37,986 nt of DNA from a virus. The stretch spans positions 1 through 37,986 of IMG/VR virus record IMGVR_UViG_3300027861_000081; one strand, written 5' to 3'. Under the pieces are notes generated by a model. That model was not told where the DNA came from, did not search any database, and saw nothing but the letters and a program-made list of their open reading frames with translations. The first letter of the stretch is position 1, and each line of letters starts with the position of its first letter. Below are positions 1 to 6,582 of this stretch, piece by piece. A program made the translations under genes and the position numbers.

Positions 1-690
1 CAGCCATATGAAACCCGAGCGTCATCAAGAGCTGTTAAAAAAGAGCAAAGAGATATTCGTAGGGCCAAAATTAAAGCTGCAAAAAAAGCAGGCACATTAA
101 CGCCTGAATTGCGCAAGGAATATAAAGCCGAAGAGGCAGCAGCCGAATTAGAAGAATTTCAAGCACAGGCTACTAGACAGAAAAAAGCTAGGGCTAGCGG
201 TAAAGCTCCGGGCGCAGGCAGTGTTTATGCTGGTGAAAGAAAAATGGGTAAGTCTGAATTAGGCATAGAAGGACAAAAAGAATTAGCAGCTAGAAAAGCA
301 AACATAATTACAGAAACTTCTACCGCTCCTGAAACATCTGCAGCTGATGAAATTGAAATTACGCCTGTAACAGTTAGCAATACTCAAGAAAGCACTCCTG
401 AGGTAACGGACACGACCGAATACGGCAAATACAGTGCACCTACAAAAATGAAACCTTCTGCATATAAAATGAAGGCGAAAAGCCCGGCAGCTAAAAAATT
501 ACAAGGAAATCAAAACAGATTACCACAACATTTACAAGACGCTATTAAATCAGCGCCAGAGTCGCCAGCTAAGTTAGGTCCATTAGCGGCTATAGCAGGT
601 AAAGCACTTATTGGTGCGGCGGTTAATAAACTTGCTAGTAGTAATAAAATGCGGTCTGGATTTAAAATGAAGGGTTACGGTAAAAAATAA
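1..690 (+). CDS. Basic small virion-associated protein candidate (5' end outside window)
   Basis: The frame is open from the first base, so this gene is truncated by the window edge and the true start lies upstream. A TTG at 109 would give 193 residues, but the codons before it continue the same Lys/Arg/Ala-rich helical composition, so I do not treat it as the start. The first part is charged and probably helical. The middle is Thr/Glu/Pro-rich and looks disordered. The C-terminal part carries KMKPSAYKMKAKSPAAKKL and ends in GFKMKGYGKK. The same KMK and SPAK elements occur in the genes at 694, 1153, 32234 and 32586, so this belongs to a set of small basic late proteins. A short Ala/Gly hydrophobic stretch (PLAAIAGKALIGAAVNKLA) lies near the end. 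I do not recognise a catalytic domain. Role inferred from position only: virion or DNA-associated accessory protein. Confidence 0.75.
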   Translation, partial: QPYETRASSRAVKKEQRDIRRAKIKAAKKAGTLTPELRKEYKAEEAAAELEEFQAQATRQKKARASGKAPGAGSVYAGERKMGKSELGIEGQKELAARKANIITETSTAPETSAADEIEITPVTVSNTQESTPEVTDTTEYGKYSAPTKMKPSAYKMKAKSPAAKKLQGNQNRLPQHLQDAIKSAPESPAKLGPLAAIAGKALIGAAVNKLASSNKMRSGFKMKGYGKK

Positions 691-693
691 ATT

Positions 694-981
694 ATGGCTT
701 ACGTTCAAAATAATTCTCCATTTAAAAAACTTCGTAAAACTACGAAAGGCAAAGGGAGACATTTTCTTTCAGCTAAAGAGGGGGCTGGTATGACGGCTGC
801 GGGCAGAGAGGCATATAATAAAGAAACCGGTGGTAATTTAAAAGCCCCACAACCTGGCGGTGGATCTAGACGCACATCATATTGCGCGAGATCTTTAGGT
901 CAAATGAAAATGCACAATATTAATTGTAGCAAAACTCCAGATAAACGGATTTGCGCCGCAAGGCGTAGATGGAAGTGCTAA
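694..981 (+). CDS. Small basic Cys-containing phage protein (DUF6321-like)
   Basis: This is a 95-residue basic protein starting 3 bases after the previous stop. The N-terminus carries NNSPFKKLRKTTKGKGRHF, which shares SPFK with the gene at 32586 and KTTKG with the gene at 1153. The middle (GAGMTAAGREAYNKETGGNL) resembles the short domain I remember as DUF6321, found in many phages. The C-terminal third has four Cys residues in a basic context (SYCARSLGQ, INCSKT, RICAARRRWKC), which could bind metal or form a compact fold. No enzyme motif is visible. The family assignment is from memory of the motif and has not been searched. Function is unknown; a nucleic-acid-binding or virion accessory role is an inference from charge and context. 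Confidence 0.8.
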   Translation: MAYVQNNSPFKKLRKTTKGKGRHFLSAKEGAGMTAAGREAYNKETGGNLKAPQPGGGSRRTSYCARSLGQMKMHNINCSKTPDKRICAARRRWKC

Positions 982-991
982 ATATAATATT

Positions 992-1147
992 ATGAAATCA
1001 CAGGGATTAGGCGATACTGTTGAAAAAATAACAACAGCCACAGGTATTAAAACAATTGTAGAAAAAGTATCAAAAGGATTAAATATCCCGTGCGGGTGCC
1101 AGCACAGAAAAGAAAAGTTAAACAAAATATTTCCATATAAAAAATAA
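992..1147 (+). CDS. Tiny conserved phage protein with a CGC motif (51 aa)
   Basis: A 51-residue gene fills the gap between its neighbours, with ATG at 992 and TAA at 1145-1147. The sequence begins MKSQGLGDTVEKITTATGIK, continues through a short helix (TIVEKVSKGL), then NIPCGCQHRKEKLNKIFPY. The pattern GLGDT-EKIT-ATGI followed by CGC-xRKE-LNK is one I recognise from many marine phage genomes, always as a small protein of unknown function in the late region. The two Cys residues flanking Gly next to His-Arg-Lys might bind a metal, but four ligands are not present, so that is speculation. It sits 5 bases before the next ATG with an A-rich leader, consistent with co-transcription. Confidence 0.8.
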   Translation: MKSQGLGDTVEKITTATGIKTIVEKVSKGLNIPCGCQHRKEKLNKIFPYKK

Positions 1148-1152
1148 AAACA

Positions 1153-1872
1153 ATGGCTAATAAAAATTACGGGAGTTGCACTCCTATAACGGCGAAAATA
1201 CAAAAAACTACCAAAGGTGGTATCACGGAGCCTTTACTTAATGTAGGCGGTCCTGTAAAAATGAAGATGACATCTCCAGCTAAGCAAACGCGCTTGACAG
1301 GTGCACAAATTCAAGAGCGTAACGCAAAAAGAATAGCTGATAAAAAAAAGGCTAAGCTTGACCAGGCAGCATCGAAACCACAATTAAAGCCCGGGCAAAC
1401 TGGTTATTATAGACAAGAAAAAAGAAAAGGGCGCGACGCTGATAGCATTCGTAAAGAAAATTATTCTGCAGCTAATGGTTCGTCTACAGGCTCTACAGAC
1501 CCTAATTATGGCGTAAGCCCATCTTCAAATAGCCCTACTAGCCAACCTGTTCCGGATTTATTAAAAGGGCCAGAAAAGCGTAAGTTTACTAAAACAATTA
1601 CGCCTAAGAAGAAAAAGGCTGTAGCTATTGAAACTAAAAGGCCTAGTGCTGATATAAAAATTAAAGCTACCATAACGCCTAAAGTAAGTGAGAAAAAAGA
1701 AAAGCAAATAAAAAGAATTTCTGATCGCGCTGATAAAACAAGAAAAAAAGGCATAGATGCTCTTGAGAGCGGTAATTTGCAAAGAGCAAAAAGATTAAAA
1801 GGTCGCGAGCAGCGCCTTGAAAAAAGAGCAAGTAGAAAAGCAAAAAGAGCTATTAGAAAATCTAACAGATAA
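1153..1872 (+). CDS. Highly basic, low-complexity phage protein
   Basis: This 239-residue protein is dominated by Lys, Arg, Ser, Thr and Pro. The N-terminal 45 residues carry IQKTTKGG and the motif GPVKMKMTSPAKQ, matching the KMK/SPAK element of neighbouring small proteins. Residues ~95-140 are Ser/Asn/Pro-rich and probably disordered. The last ~70 residues are a strongly basic helix-forming tail (RISDRADKTRKKGIDALESG, then RAKRLKGREQRLEKRASRKA). Composition is similar to the partial gene at the window start, so the two may be distant relatives. No catalytic motif is seen. A DNA-binding or internal capsid role is plausible from the charge but not shown. The stop shares its last base with the next start (TAATG). 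Confidence 0.75.
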   Translation: MANKNYGSCTPITAKIQKTTKGGITEPLLNVGGPVKMKMTSPAKQTRLTGAQIQERNAKRIADKKKAKLDQAASKPQLKPGQTGYYRQEKRKGRDADSIRKENYSAANGSSTGSTDPNYGVSPSSNSPTSQPVPDLLKGPEKRKFTKTITPKKKKAVAIETKRPSADIKIKATITPKVSEKKEKQIKRISDRADKTRKKGIDALESGNLQRAKRLKGREQRLEKRASRKAKRAIRKSNR

Positions 1873-2267
1873 TGAAAAAAATTTGGCAATGGCTTTCAGG
1901 TTCCGTAATAAAAGAGGTTGGCGAGGTTTTAGATAATCTTACAACAACTAAAGAAGAAAAATTAGAAGCTCAGCGCCTTATTACAGAAATACTTAAGAAA
2001 GCTGATAAAGAAGCTCAAGAGCAAGTTACGGCAAGATGGGAGTCAGATATGAATTCTGATTCCTTCTTGTCTAAGAATATAAGACCATTGGTTCTTATAT
2101 ATCTTACTTTTATATTTACAGTATTAGCCGTTTTTCATGGCAATATTGGGGAATTTAAAATAGATGAAGCATATGTACCAATCTTTCAAACATTATTAGT
2201 AACGGTTTACAGCGCTTACTTTGTAGGTCGTACTATAGAAAAGTGGGAAAAATCAAAAAATAAATAA
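1872..2267 (+). CDS. Holin (gene-transfer-type 3TM holin family)
   Basis: This 131-residue protein has an N-terminal soluble amphipathic and charged region (residues 1-65) followed by two clear membrane segments: PLVLIYLTFIFTVLAVFHG (about 72-90) and IFQTLLVTVYSAYFVGRTI (about 104-122). It ends in a short charged tail (EKWEKSKNK). The NIRPLVLIYL lead-in to the first membrane segment is typical of the holin family annotated as 3TM or gene-transfer holins. Holins form the inner-membrane holes that let the endolysin reach peptidoglycan. The likely partner, an M15 peptidase, lies far away at 32974, next to another tiny membrane protein. The start overlaps the previous stop (TAATG), implying translational coupling. 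Family call is by pattern; lysis timing cannot be read from sequence. Confidence 0.75.
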   Translation: MKKIWQWLSGSVIKEVGEVLDNLTTTKEEKLEAQRLITEILKKADKEAQEQVTARWESDMNSDSFLSKNIRPLVLIYLTFIFTVLAVFHGNIGEFKIDEAYVPIFQTLLVTVYSAYFVGRTIEKWEKSKNK

Positions 2268-2283
2268 TAAATAAATAATAAAA

Positions 2284-2532
2284 ATGGGACAATTTATTAA
2301 TCAACCAGACTTCGGCACAAACGCATTTCCAGTTGTTGCAGGAACTACTAACGTTAAAAACTGCGCATTATACTTAGGGAGTGGGGGAAACATAGAAGTT
2401 ACTTTGATGGGTTCACCTAATACTCCTGTGGTATTTAAAAACATTCCAAATGGTAGTTTTTTGCCTTGCATAGTCAGCACTATTGTAACAGGAGCTAACA
2501 CTACGGTTGCAGACATTGTAGCTATTCAATAA
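2284..2532 (+). CDS. Small beta-rich virion decoration or spike-base-type protein
   Basis: This 82-residue protein has alternating hydrophobic strands and many Gly, Asn, Thr and Pro residues. The blocks NVKNCALYLGSGGNIEVTLMG, VVFKNIPNGSFLPC and ANTTVADIVAIQ match a small protein common in marine and Bacteroidota phages, usually encoded among tail-fibre or decoration genes and often listed simply as a structural protein. No transmembrane or signal sequence is visible. The stop overlaps the ATG of the next gene (TAATG), so the two are probably made together. The next protein is a fibre-domain paralogue, which supports an exterior virion role. The precise virion location is inference. Confidence 0.75.
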   Translation: MGQFINQPDFGTNAFPVVAGTTNVKNCALYLGSGGNIEVTLMGSPNTPVVFKNIPNGSFLPCIVSTIVTGANTTVADIVAIQ

Positions 2533-3062
2533 TGAATTGGTCTGCAATATTAAACGGGGTTTGGTGGCCAGATAGAGATGCTGCGGGGGTGCCTTGCAAT
2601 AGTCAAGTGCAATCTGGCGGCGTTGGCATTTCAGATTCCACTATACCGCTAGATCCATCTGGTGGCGTAATAACTTTAATGTTTGAGCCAATGAACGTCC
2701 CTGATAAAATGGAAATAATTCATGGACCTGCAACCGGGACTAAAATATCTACTTCAGGAATGACTGTTGCTAATGCGGGCCCTTTTGATAATACCTATGG
2801 CACAGAGCCGACCAACTTAATACCTACGGCACCACAGATGAATGCTACGGACCAATTTATTGGTGTAAATAAAGGAACCATACCAACTAGGTCTTCAGAG
2901 TACACAATAGAAACCGGCATTTCTAACCCGTTAATTGCACCGTATCAACAATTAGTATGGTGGGTTTATACGACTTTAGACTATCAAGCATTTCCCTATG
3001 TTACCGTTAGAGTTACTGGAACGGCTAACACCCTTTGGACCTATGCTAGGTATTGCGAATAA
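2532..3062 (+). CDS. Stand-alone copy of a tail-fibre domain
   Basis: This 176-residue beta-rich protein aligns from residue 22 to its end with residues 511-674 of the 768-residue protein at 20179. Shared blocks in the same order are SGG-GI, IPL-PSGG, DK-EIIHG, NAGPFDNT, PTN-IPT, ATDQFIG, PTR, YQQ--WW-Y and the closing R-C. Both copies start at a Cys and end near a Cys. The small protein lacks the long Ig-like N-terminal part and the extra C-terminal domain of the large one. It could cap, decorate or compete for the same virion site, or both could bind a common ligand; sequence alone does not decide. It is coupled to the preceding small decoration-like gene by TAATG and is followed by an A/T-rich gap containing a repeated 13-mer. 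Confidence 0.8.
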   Translation: MNWSAILNGVWWPDRDAAGVPCNSQVQSGGVGISDSTIPLDPSGGVITLMFEPMNVPDKMEIIHGPATGTKISTSGMTVANAGPFDNTYGTEPTNLIPTAPQMNATDQFIGVNKGTIPTRSSEYTIETGISNPLIAPYQQLVWWVYTTLDYQAFPYVTVRVTGTANTLWTYARYCE

Positions 3063-3070
3063 TACGTAAT
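3058..3070 (+). repeat. 13-base repeat AATAATACGTAAT, copy 1
   Basis: The sequence AATAATACGTAAT spans the stop codon of the fibre-domain gene and the start of the gap before 3106. An identical 13-mer spans the stop of the small structural gene ending at 22822. It contains the palindrome TACGTA. In such AT-rich DNA two copies could be chance, but both sit in the same place relative to a stop codon and precede an A/T-rich leader. Confidence 0.45.
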
Positions 3071-3105
3071 TAATAATAAAAGTAATAACAATCAAATTAA
3101 ATAAA

Positions 3106-3351
3106 ATGGAAGTAAAAAAATTAACAGAAGAAGAATTAAAGAAATTGCAAGATACTGTAAATGAAATGAATAATTTACAATTGCAAATTGGGGGGATAGA
3201 AGCTCAGAAGCATGAATTGCTTCACGCCATTGAAGGAGCTAAGAAAAAGTTATCCGATACACAAAAAGAACTCGAGGCTATTTACGGGAATTGTTCTGTA
3301 GATATTTCAACAGGAGAAATAAAAGAAAATGAGCCTAATACGGAAAATTAG
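3106..3351 (+). CDS. Small coiled-coil phage protein
   Basis: This 81-residue protein is almost entirely heptad-like helix (LTEEELKKLQDTVNEMNNLQ, then EAQKHELLHAIEGAKKKLSD), followed by a short tail with YGNCSVDISTGEI. The pattern of a long coil, then YG-----DI-TGE, is one I know from many marine phages, where it is annotated only as a coil-containing or hypothetical protein. It probably oligomerises. Its 3' end overlaps the next gene by 23 bases in another frame, which favours tight co-expression. It lies between decoration-type genes and the packaging genes, giving no firm clue to its role. Confidence 0.8.
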   Translation: MEVKKLTEEELKKLQDTVNEMNNLQLQIGGIEAQKHELLHAIEGAKKKLSDTQKELEAIYGNCSVDISTGEIKENEPNTEN

Positions 3352-3547
3352 TATTGGCAGAGACTATAAAAATGACGCCATGCATTATTCCGTTGGACAG
3401 GAGGTGTATGGCGGTCATACTATAGCTAATATAATAGAAGAAGATAATAAGTATTCTATATATATAAAAAAAGATAATGAGTTATTGCCGTGGAAAGATT
3501 TTAATAAGAATATGGCAATCGCGGTTGAATATGATTTACAGTATTAA
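3329..3547 (+). CDS. Small conserved phage protein of unknown function (72 aa)
   Basis: This 72-residue protein begins MSLIRKISIGRDYKNDAMHY and continues with SVGQEVYGGHTI, a strand-rich middle (KYSIYIKKDNELLPWKDFNK) and a hydrophobic end (MAIAVEYDLQY). I recognise the signature ISIG-DYK-NAMHY plus a WK-FN element from other marine phages, always of unknown function. It is predicted to be a small beta domain with no membrane segment. It overlaps the coiled-coil gene upstream by 23 bases and shares TAATG with the GroES-like gene downstream, so all three are probably translated as a unit. Confidence 0.8.
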   Translation: MSLIRKISIGRDYKNDAMHYSVGQEVYGGHTIANIIEEDNKYSIYIKKDNELLPWKDFNKNMAIAVEYDLQY

Positions 3548-4137
3548 TGAAAGCCCTATATAATTTTATTATAGAGCCTGTCGGCGAAAGATATAATAAT
3601 AAAAAAAATATAGGCGGTGCGGATCTTATTTTAAACACCGAATTACATAATCATAATTATTCTAATCGTATTGCTAAAGTATTAGCTTTACCGTCTGAAA
3701 TAAAAACCGAAATACAAGTTGGTGATAATGTGATAGTGCATCATAATGTTTTTAGACGTTTTAAAGACATTAGAGGGCAAGAAAAGAATAGTAAGTCTTA
3801 CTACACTGAAAATGTTTATTTTGCAAATGAGGATCAAATATATGCTTATAAAAGAAAGAATAAATTTGTAGCATGCAAAGGTTTTAATTTTGTAAAACCA
3901 ATAAAAGAAGACAAGATGTTTTCTATTAATTTTGAAAAAGAGTGTATTGGCGTTTTGTATGTGAAGGATCCTTTTTTAAATAATATAAATAAAGGTGACT
4001 TAGTTGGTTTTAAACCAGGGGCGGAATATGAGTTTGTTATTAATAACGAGCGATTTTATAGAGTACCCACGAATTCAATTACAATTAAATATGAATATCA
4101 AGGAAACGAAGAAGAATATAATCCAAGCTGGGCATAA
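3547..4137 (+). CDS. GroES-like co-chaperonin with two tandem Cpn10-like copies
   Basis: Residues 1-103 follow the GroES plan: opening strand NFIIEP (6-11), a loop region (19-38) that corresponds in position to the mobile loop, IAKVLALP (42-49), VGDNVIVHH (58-66), and closing YFANEDQIYAYK (91-102). Residues 114-184 repeat this plan in the same order: NFVKPI, IGVLYVKD, KGDLVGFKPG, and FYRVPTNSITIKYEY. The second copy has a shorter loop. GroES-type proteins cap host GroEL and help fold large proteins; phage versions such as T4 gp31 serve capsid folding. Placement directly before terminase, portal and capsid fits that role. The tandem arrangement recalls plastid Cpn20 in concept, but homology to it is not implied. 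The Cpn10 call is by pattern and should be confirmed structurally. Confidence 0.65.
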   Translation: MKALYNFIIEPVGERYNNKKNIGGADLILNTELHNHNYSNRIAKVLALPSEIKTEIQVGDNVIVHHNVFRRFKDIRGQEKNSKSYYTENVYFANEDQIYAYKRKNKFVACKGFNFVKPIKEDKMFSINFEKECIGVLYVKDPFLNNINKGDLVGFKPGAEYEFVINNERFYRVPTNSITIKYEYQGNEEEYNPSWA

Positions 4138-4366
4138 AGCAGTTGAGGAATTAATTAAAGTAGCTAAAGAGGCTATTGTAGATTCGGGTGATGATATTAC
4201 AGCGGACAGATTAAAGAATGCCGCTGCTACAAAAAAGCTAGCTATATTCGATGCTTTTGAAATTCTTAATAGAATACAAGACGAAGAAAACTTACTTGAA
4301 AATAAACCTAAAGAAGAAATAGAAAAAAAAGCTTTTAAGGGTTTTGCCGAAAAAAGATCTAGGTAA
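4091..4366 (+). CDS. Candidate small terminase subunit (91 aa)
   Basis: I place the start at ATG 4091 (MNIKETKKNIIQAGHKAVEE) because earlier in-frame starts would run deep inside the GroES-like gene and add residues unlike the rest. The remaining overlap is 47 bases. The protein is helical and charged: KAVEELIKVAKEAI, then DITADRLKNAAATKKLAIFD, then AFEILNRIQDEENLL, ending in KAFKGFAEKRSR. Proteins with this pattern commonly lie immediately upstream of TerL in related marine phages. Position and the helical, DNA-binding-like composition suggest the small terminase subunit that recognises phage DNA for packaging. There is no diagnostic motif, so the function is inference. The stop overlaps the TerL start (TAATG). 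Confidence 0.65.
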   Translation: MNIKETKKNIIQAGHKAVEELIKVAKEAIVDSGDDITADRLKNAAATKKLAIFDAFEILNRIQDEENLLENKPKEEIEKKAFKGFAEKRSR

Positions 4367-6579
4367 TGTACGAGCAATCATTATATAGCGTCATAACGCC
4401 AATAAGGCAAAATACAATAGCCAGGCTTAATAAATCTAAGAAGTGGATATACGGTTATGACAAGGAGCATGATATAGTTGTTATAAGTAAGACCGGCCAA
4501 ATCGGTGAAATATACAACATACAAAATCTTAAAATAGCATTGCCGAAAGAGCCTGCTAAAATAGATAAATCAAAAAATAAATGGGAAGTAGATGGGTATC
4601 CTAAAGAGCTAAAACAAATACAAAGTATTTTTGATTGGCGAGATTATCCAGAAGACTTCCAAAAAAAATGGGAACCATATATAGATGAACAATTCAAGCG
4701 CAGAGACGAGGGCCATTGGTTCAATAACAAAGGCTTGGCTACTTACATTACTGGTACTCACTTTATGTACTTGCAGTGGTCCAAGATTGATGTTGGGAAC
4801 CCAGACTTTAGGGAAGCAAACAGATTATTCTATATATTCTGGGAAGCTTGCAAAGCAGACGCAAGGTGCTATGGTATGTCTTACCTCAAAAACAGACGTT
4901 CTGGGTTTTCGTTTATGGCTTCAGGAGAAACAGTTAATATGGCAACCATATCAAGCGACTCACGGTTTGGAATATTGTCCAAATCTGGCGCCGATGCAAA
5001 AAAAATGTTCACAGATAAGGTTGTCCCAATATCTGTTAACTACCCGTTCTTTTTCAGGCCAATACAAGACGGTATGGATAGGCCCAAAACTGAACTCGCT
5101 TATAGGATACCCGCGTCTAGACTCACTAGAAAGTCTATTCAAAACAAACAGGACCAAGAGCTACTCGAAGGACTTGATACAACCATCGACTGGAAAAACA
5201 CAGGAGACAACTCTTATGATGGTGAAAAACTAAAACTATTAGTACACGACGAAAGCGGAAAGTGGGAAAGACCTGATAATATATTAAATAACTGGAGGGT
5301 CACAAAAACGTGTTTACGATTAGGGTCTAGGATTATAGGAAAGTGCATGATGGGTTCAACATCAAACGCTTTAGACAAAGGTGGTGACAACTTTAAAAAG
5401 TTATATAATAATTCAAATGTAACTAAAAGAAACAAAAACGGACAAACGGCCTCTGGGCTATATTCTTTATTTATTCCTATGGAATGGAACTATGAAGGTT
5501 TTATAGATGAATATGGGCATCCTGTTTTTAACACCCCAAAAGAAGAAGTCTTGGGGCCATATGGTGACGTTATAGACGTCGGAGTAATTGAGCACTGGGA
5601 TAATGAGGCAGATGGATTAAGAGGCGACCAGGATGCTTTAAATGAATTCTATAGGCAGTTTCCGCGTACAGAGGAGCACGCTTTTAGAGATGAAACTAAA
5701 AATAGCATATTTAACTTAGTTAAGTTATATGAGCAAATAGATTATAACGAAGATTTAAGAAATACTAATGTTATAACAACAGGTAATTTTCAATGGGTTG
5801 GCGGTATAAAAGACTCAACCGTTGTTTTCACGCCAAATCCAAGCGGAAGATTTAAAGTATCTTGGGTACCAGGGGCTGCTTTACAAAATAGACAAATAAT
5901 AAAGAATGGTTTAAAAAGCCCAGGCAATGAACATATGGGCGCATTTGGTTGTGATAGTTATGATATATCAGGAACAACAGATGGTAAAGGATCAAAGGGA
6001 GCTTTGCACGGGTTAACTAAATTTAGCATGGAAGATGCTCCCGCTAATGCATTTTTTTTAGAATATATAGCTAGGCCACAAACTGCAGAAATGTTTTTTG
6101 AAGATGTATTAATGGCTTGCGTGTTTTACGGAATGCCGCTGCTTGCAGAAAACAATAAACCAAGATTGTTGTATTATTTTAAACGAAGAGGTTATAGAGG
6201 TTATTCAATGAATCGCCCTGATAAAATTTGGAATAAACTATCAGTTACAGAAAGAGAAATAGGCGGTATGCCTAACTCAAGTGAAGATATTAAACAAGCA
6301 CACGCCGCGGCTATCGAATCATATATAGATAGATATGTTGGGATTTTAGAAGACGGCAATTATGGCATTATGTATTTTAATACTACATTAAATGAATGGG
6401 CCAGGTTTGATATAAATAAAAGAACAAAGTTTGATGCGGCTATTAGCTCAGGTTTAGCTATTATGGCATGCAACAGGCATTTATACCATCCAAAACCCAC
6501 CGTTGAAAAAAATAAAATAAATTTAAAAATAGCTAAATACACCAATACAGGTGGTTTATCAAAACTAATAGAAAAATAA
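4366..6579 (+). CDS. terL: Terminase large subunit (packaging ATPase/nuclease)
   Basis: TerL pumps DNA into the procapsid and cuts the concatemer. The 737-residue length is on the long side for the family. The N-terminal ~170 residues form an adaptor region with W/Y-rich blocks (GTHFMYLQWSKID). The Walker A-like loop is KNRRSGFS (175-182), lacking the classical GK(S/T) but resembling the Arg-containing version seen in many terminases. Walker B is LLVHDES with D295 and E296. A coupling-type motif is MMGSTSN. The C-terminal RNase H-like nuclease begins at GAFGCDSYDIS with D530 as the first acidic metal ligand. Gene order (small protein, TerL, portal, scaffold, capsid) strongly supports the assignment. 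Translation is coupled to the preceding gene by TAATG. Confidence 0.9.
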   Translation: MYEQSLYSVITPIRQNTIARLNKSKKWIYGYDKEHDIVVISKTGQIGEIYNIQNLKIALPKEPAKIDKSKNKWEVDGYPKELKQIQSIFDWRDYPEDFQKKWEPYIDEQFKRRDEGHWFNNKGLATYITGTHFMYLQWSKIDVGNPDFREANRLFYIFWEACKADARCYGMSYLKNRRSGFSFMASGETVNMATISSDSRFGILSKSGADAKKMFTDKVVPISVNYPFFFRPIQDGMDRPKTELAYRIPASRLTRKSIQNKQDQELLEGLDTTIDWKNTGDNSYDGEKLKLLVHDESGKWERPDNILNNWRVTKTCLRLGSRIIGKCMMGSTSNALDKGGDNFKKLYNNSNVTKRNKNGQTASGLYSLFIPMEWNYEGFIDEYGHPVFNTPKEEVLGPYGDVIDVGVIEHWDNEADGLRGDQDALNEFYRQFPRTEEHAFRDETKNSIFNLVKLYEQIDYNEDLRNTNVITTGNFQWVGGIKDSTVVFTPNPSGRFKVSWVPGAALQNRQIIKNGLKSPGNEHMGAFGCDSYDISGTTDGKGSKGALHGLTKFSMEDAPANAFFLEYIARPQTAEMFFEDVLMACVFYGMPLLAENNKPRLLYYFKRRGYRGYSMNRPDKIWNKLSVTEREIGGMPNSSEDIKQAHAAAIESYIDRYVGILEDGNYGIMYFNTTLNEWARFDINKRTKFDAAISSGLAIMACNRHLYHPKPTVEKNKINLKIAKYTNTGGLSKLIEK

Positions 6580-6582
6580 AAT

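Noticed and set aside
109-111. TTG as start of the first gene
   Set aside because: The frame is open to base 1 with the same basic helical composition, so the gene is truncated by the window rather than started here.
895-1203. 102-residue frame on the minus strand
   Set aside because: It lies antisense to three tightly packed + genes, has random-looking hydrophobic composition, and no recognisable motif.
4685-5233. 182-residue + frame inside TerL
   Set aside because: It is a shadow frame; TerL carries the Walker B and nuclease motifs across the same DNA.
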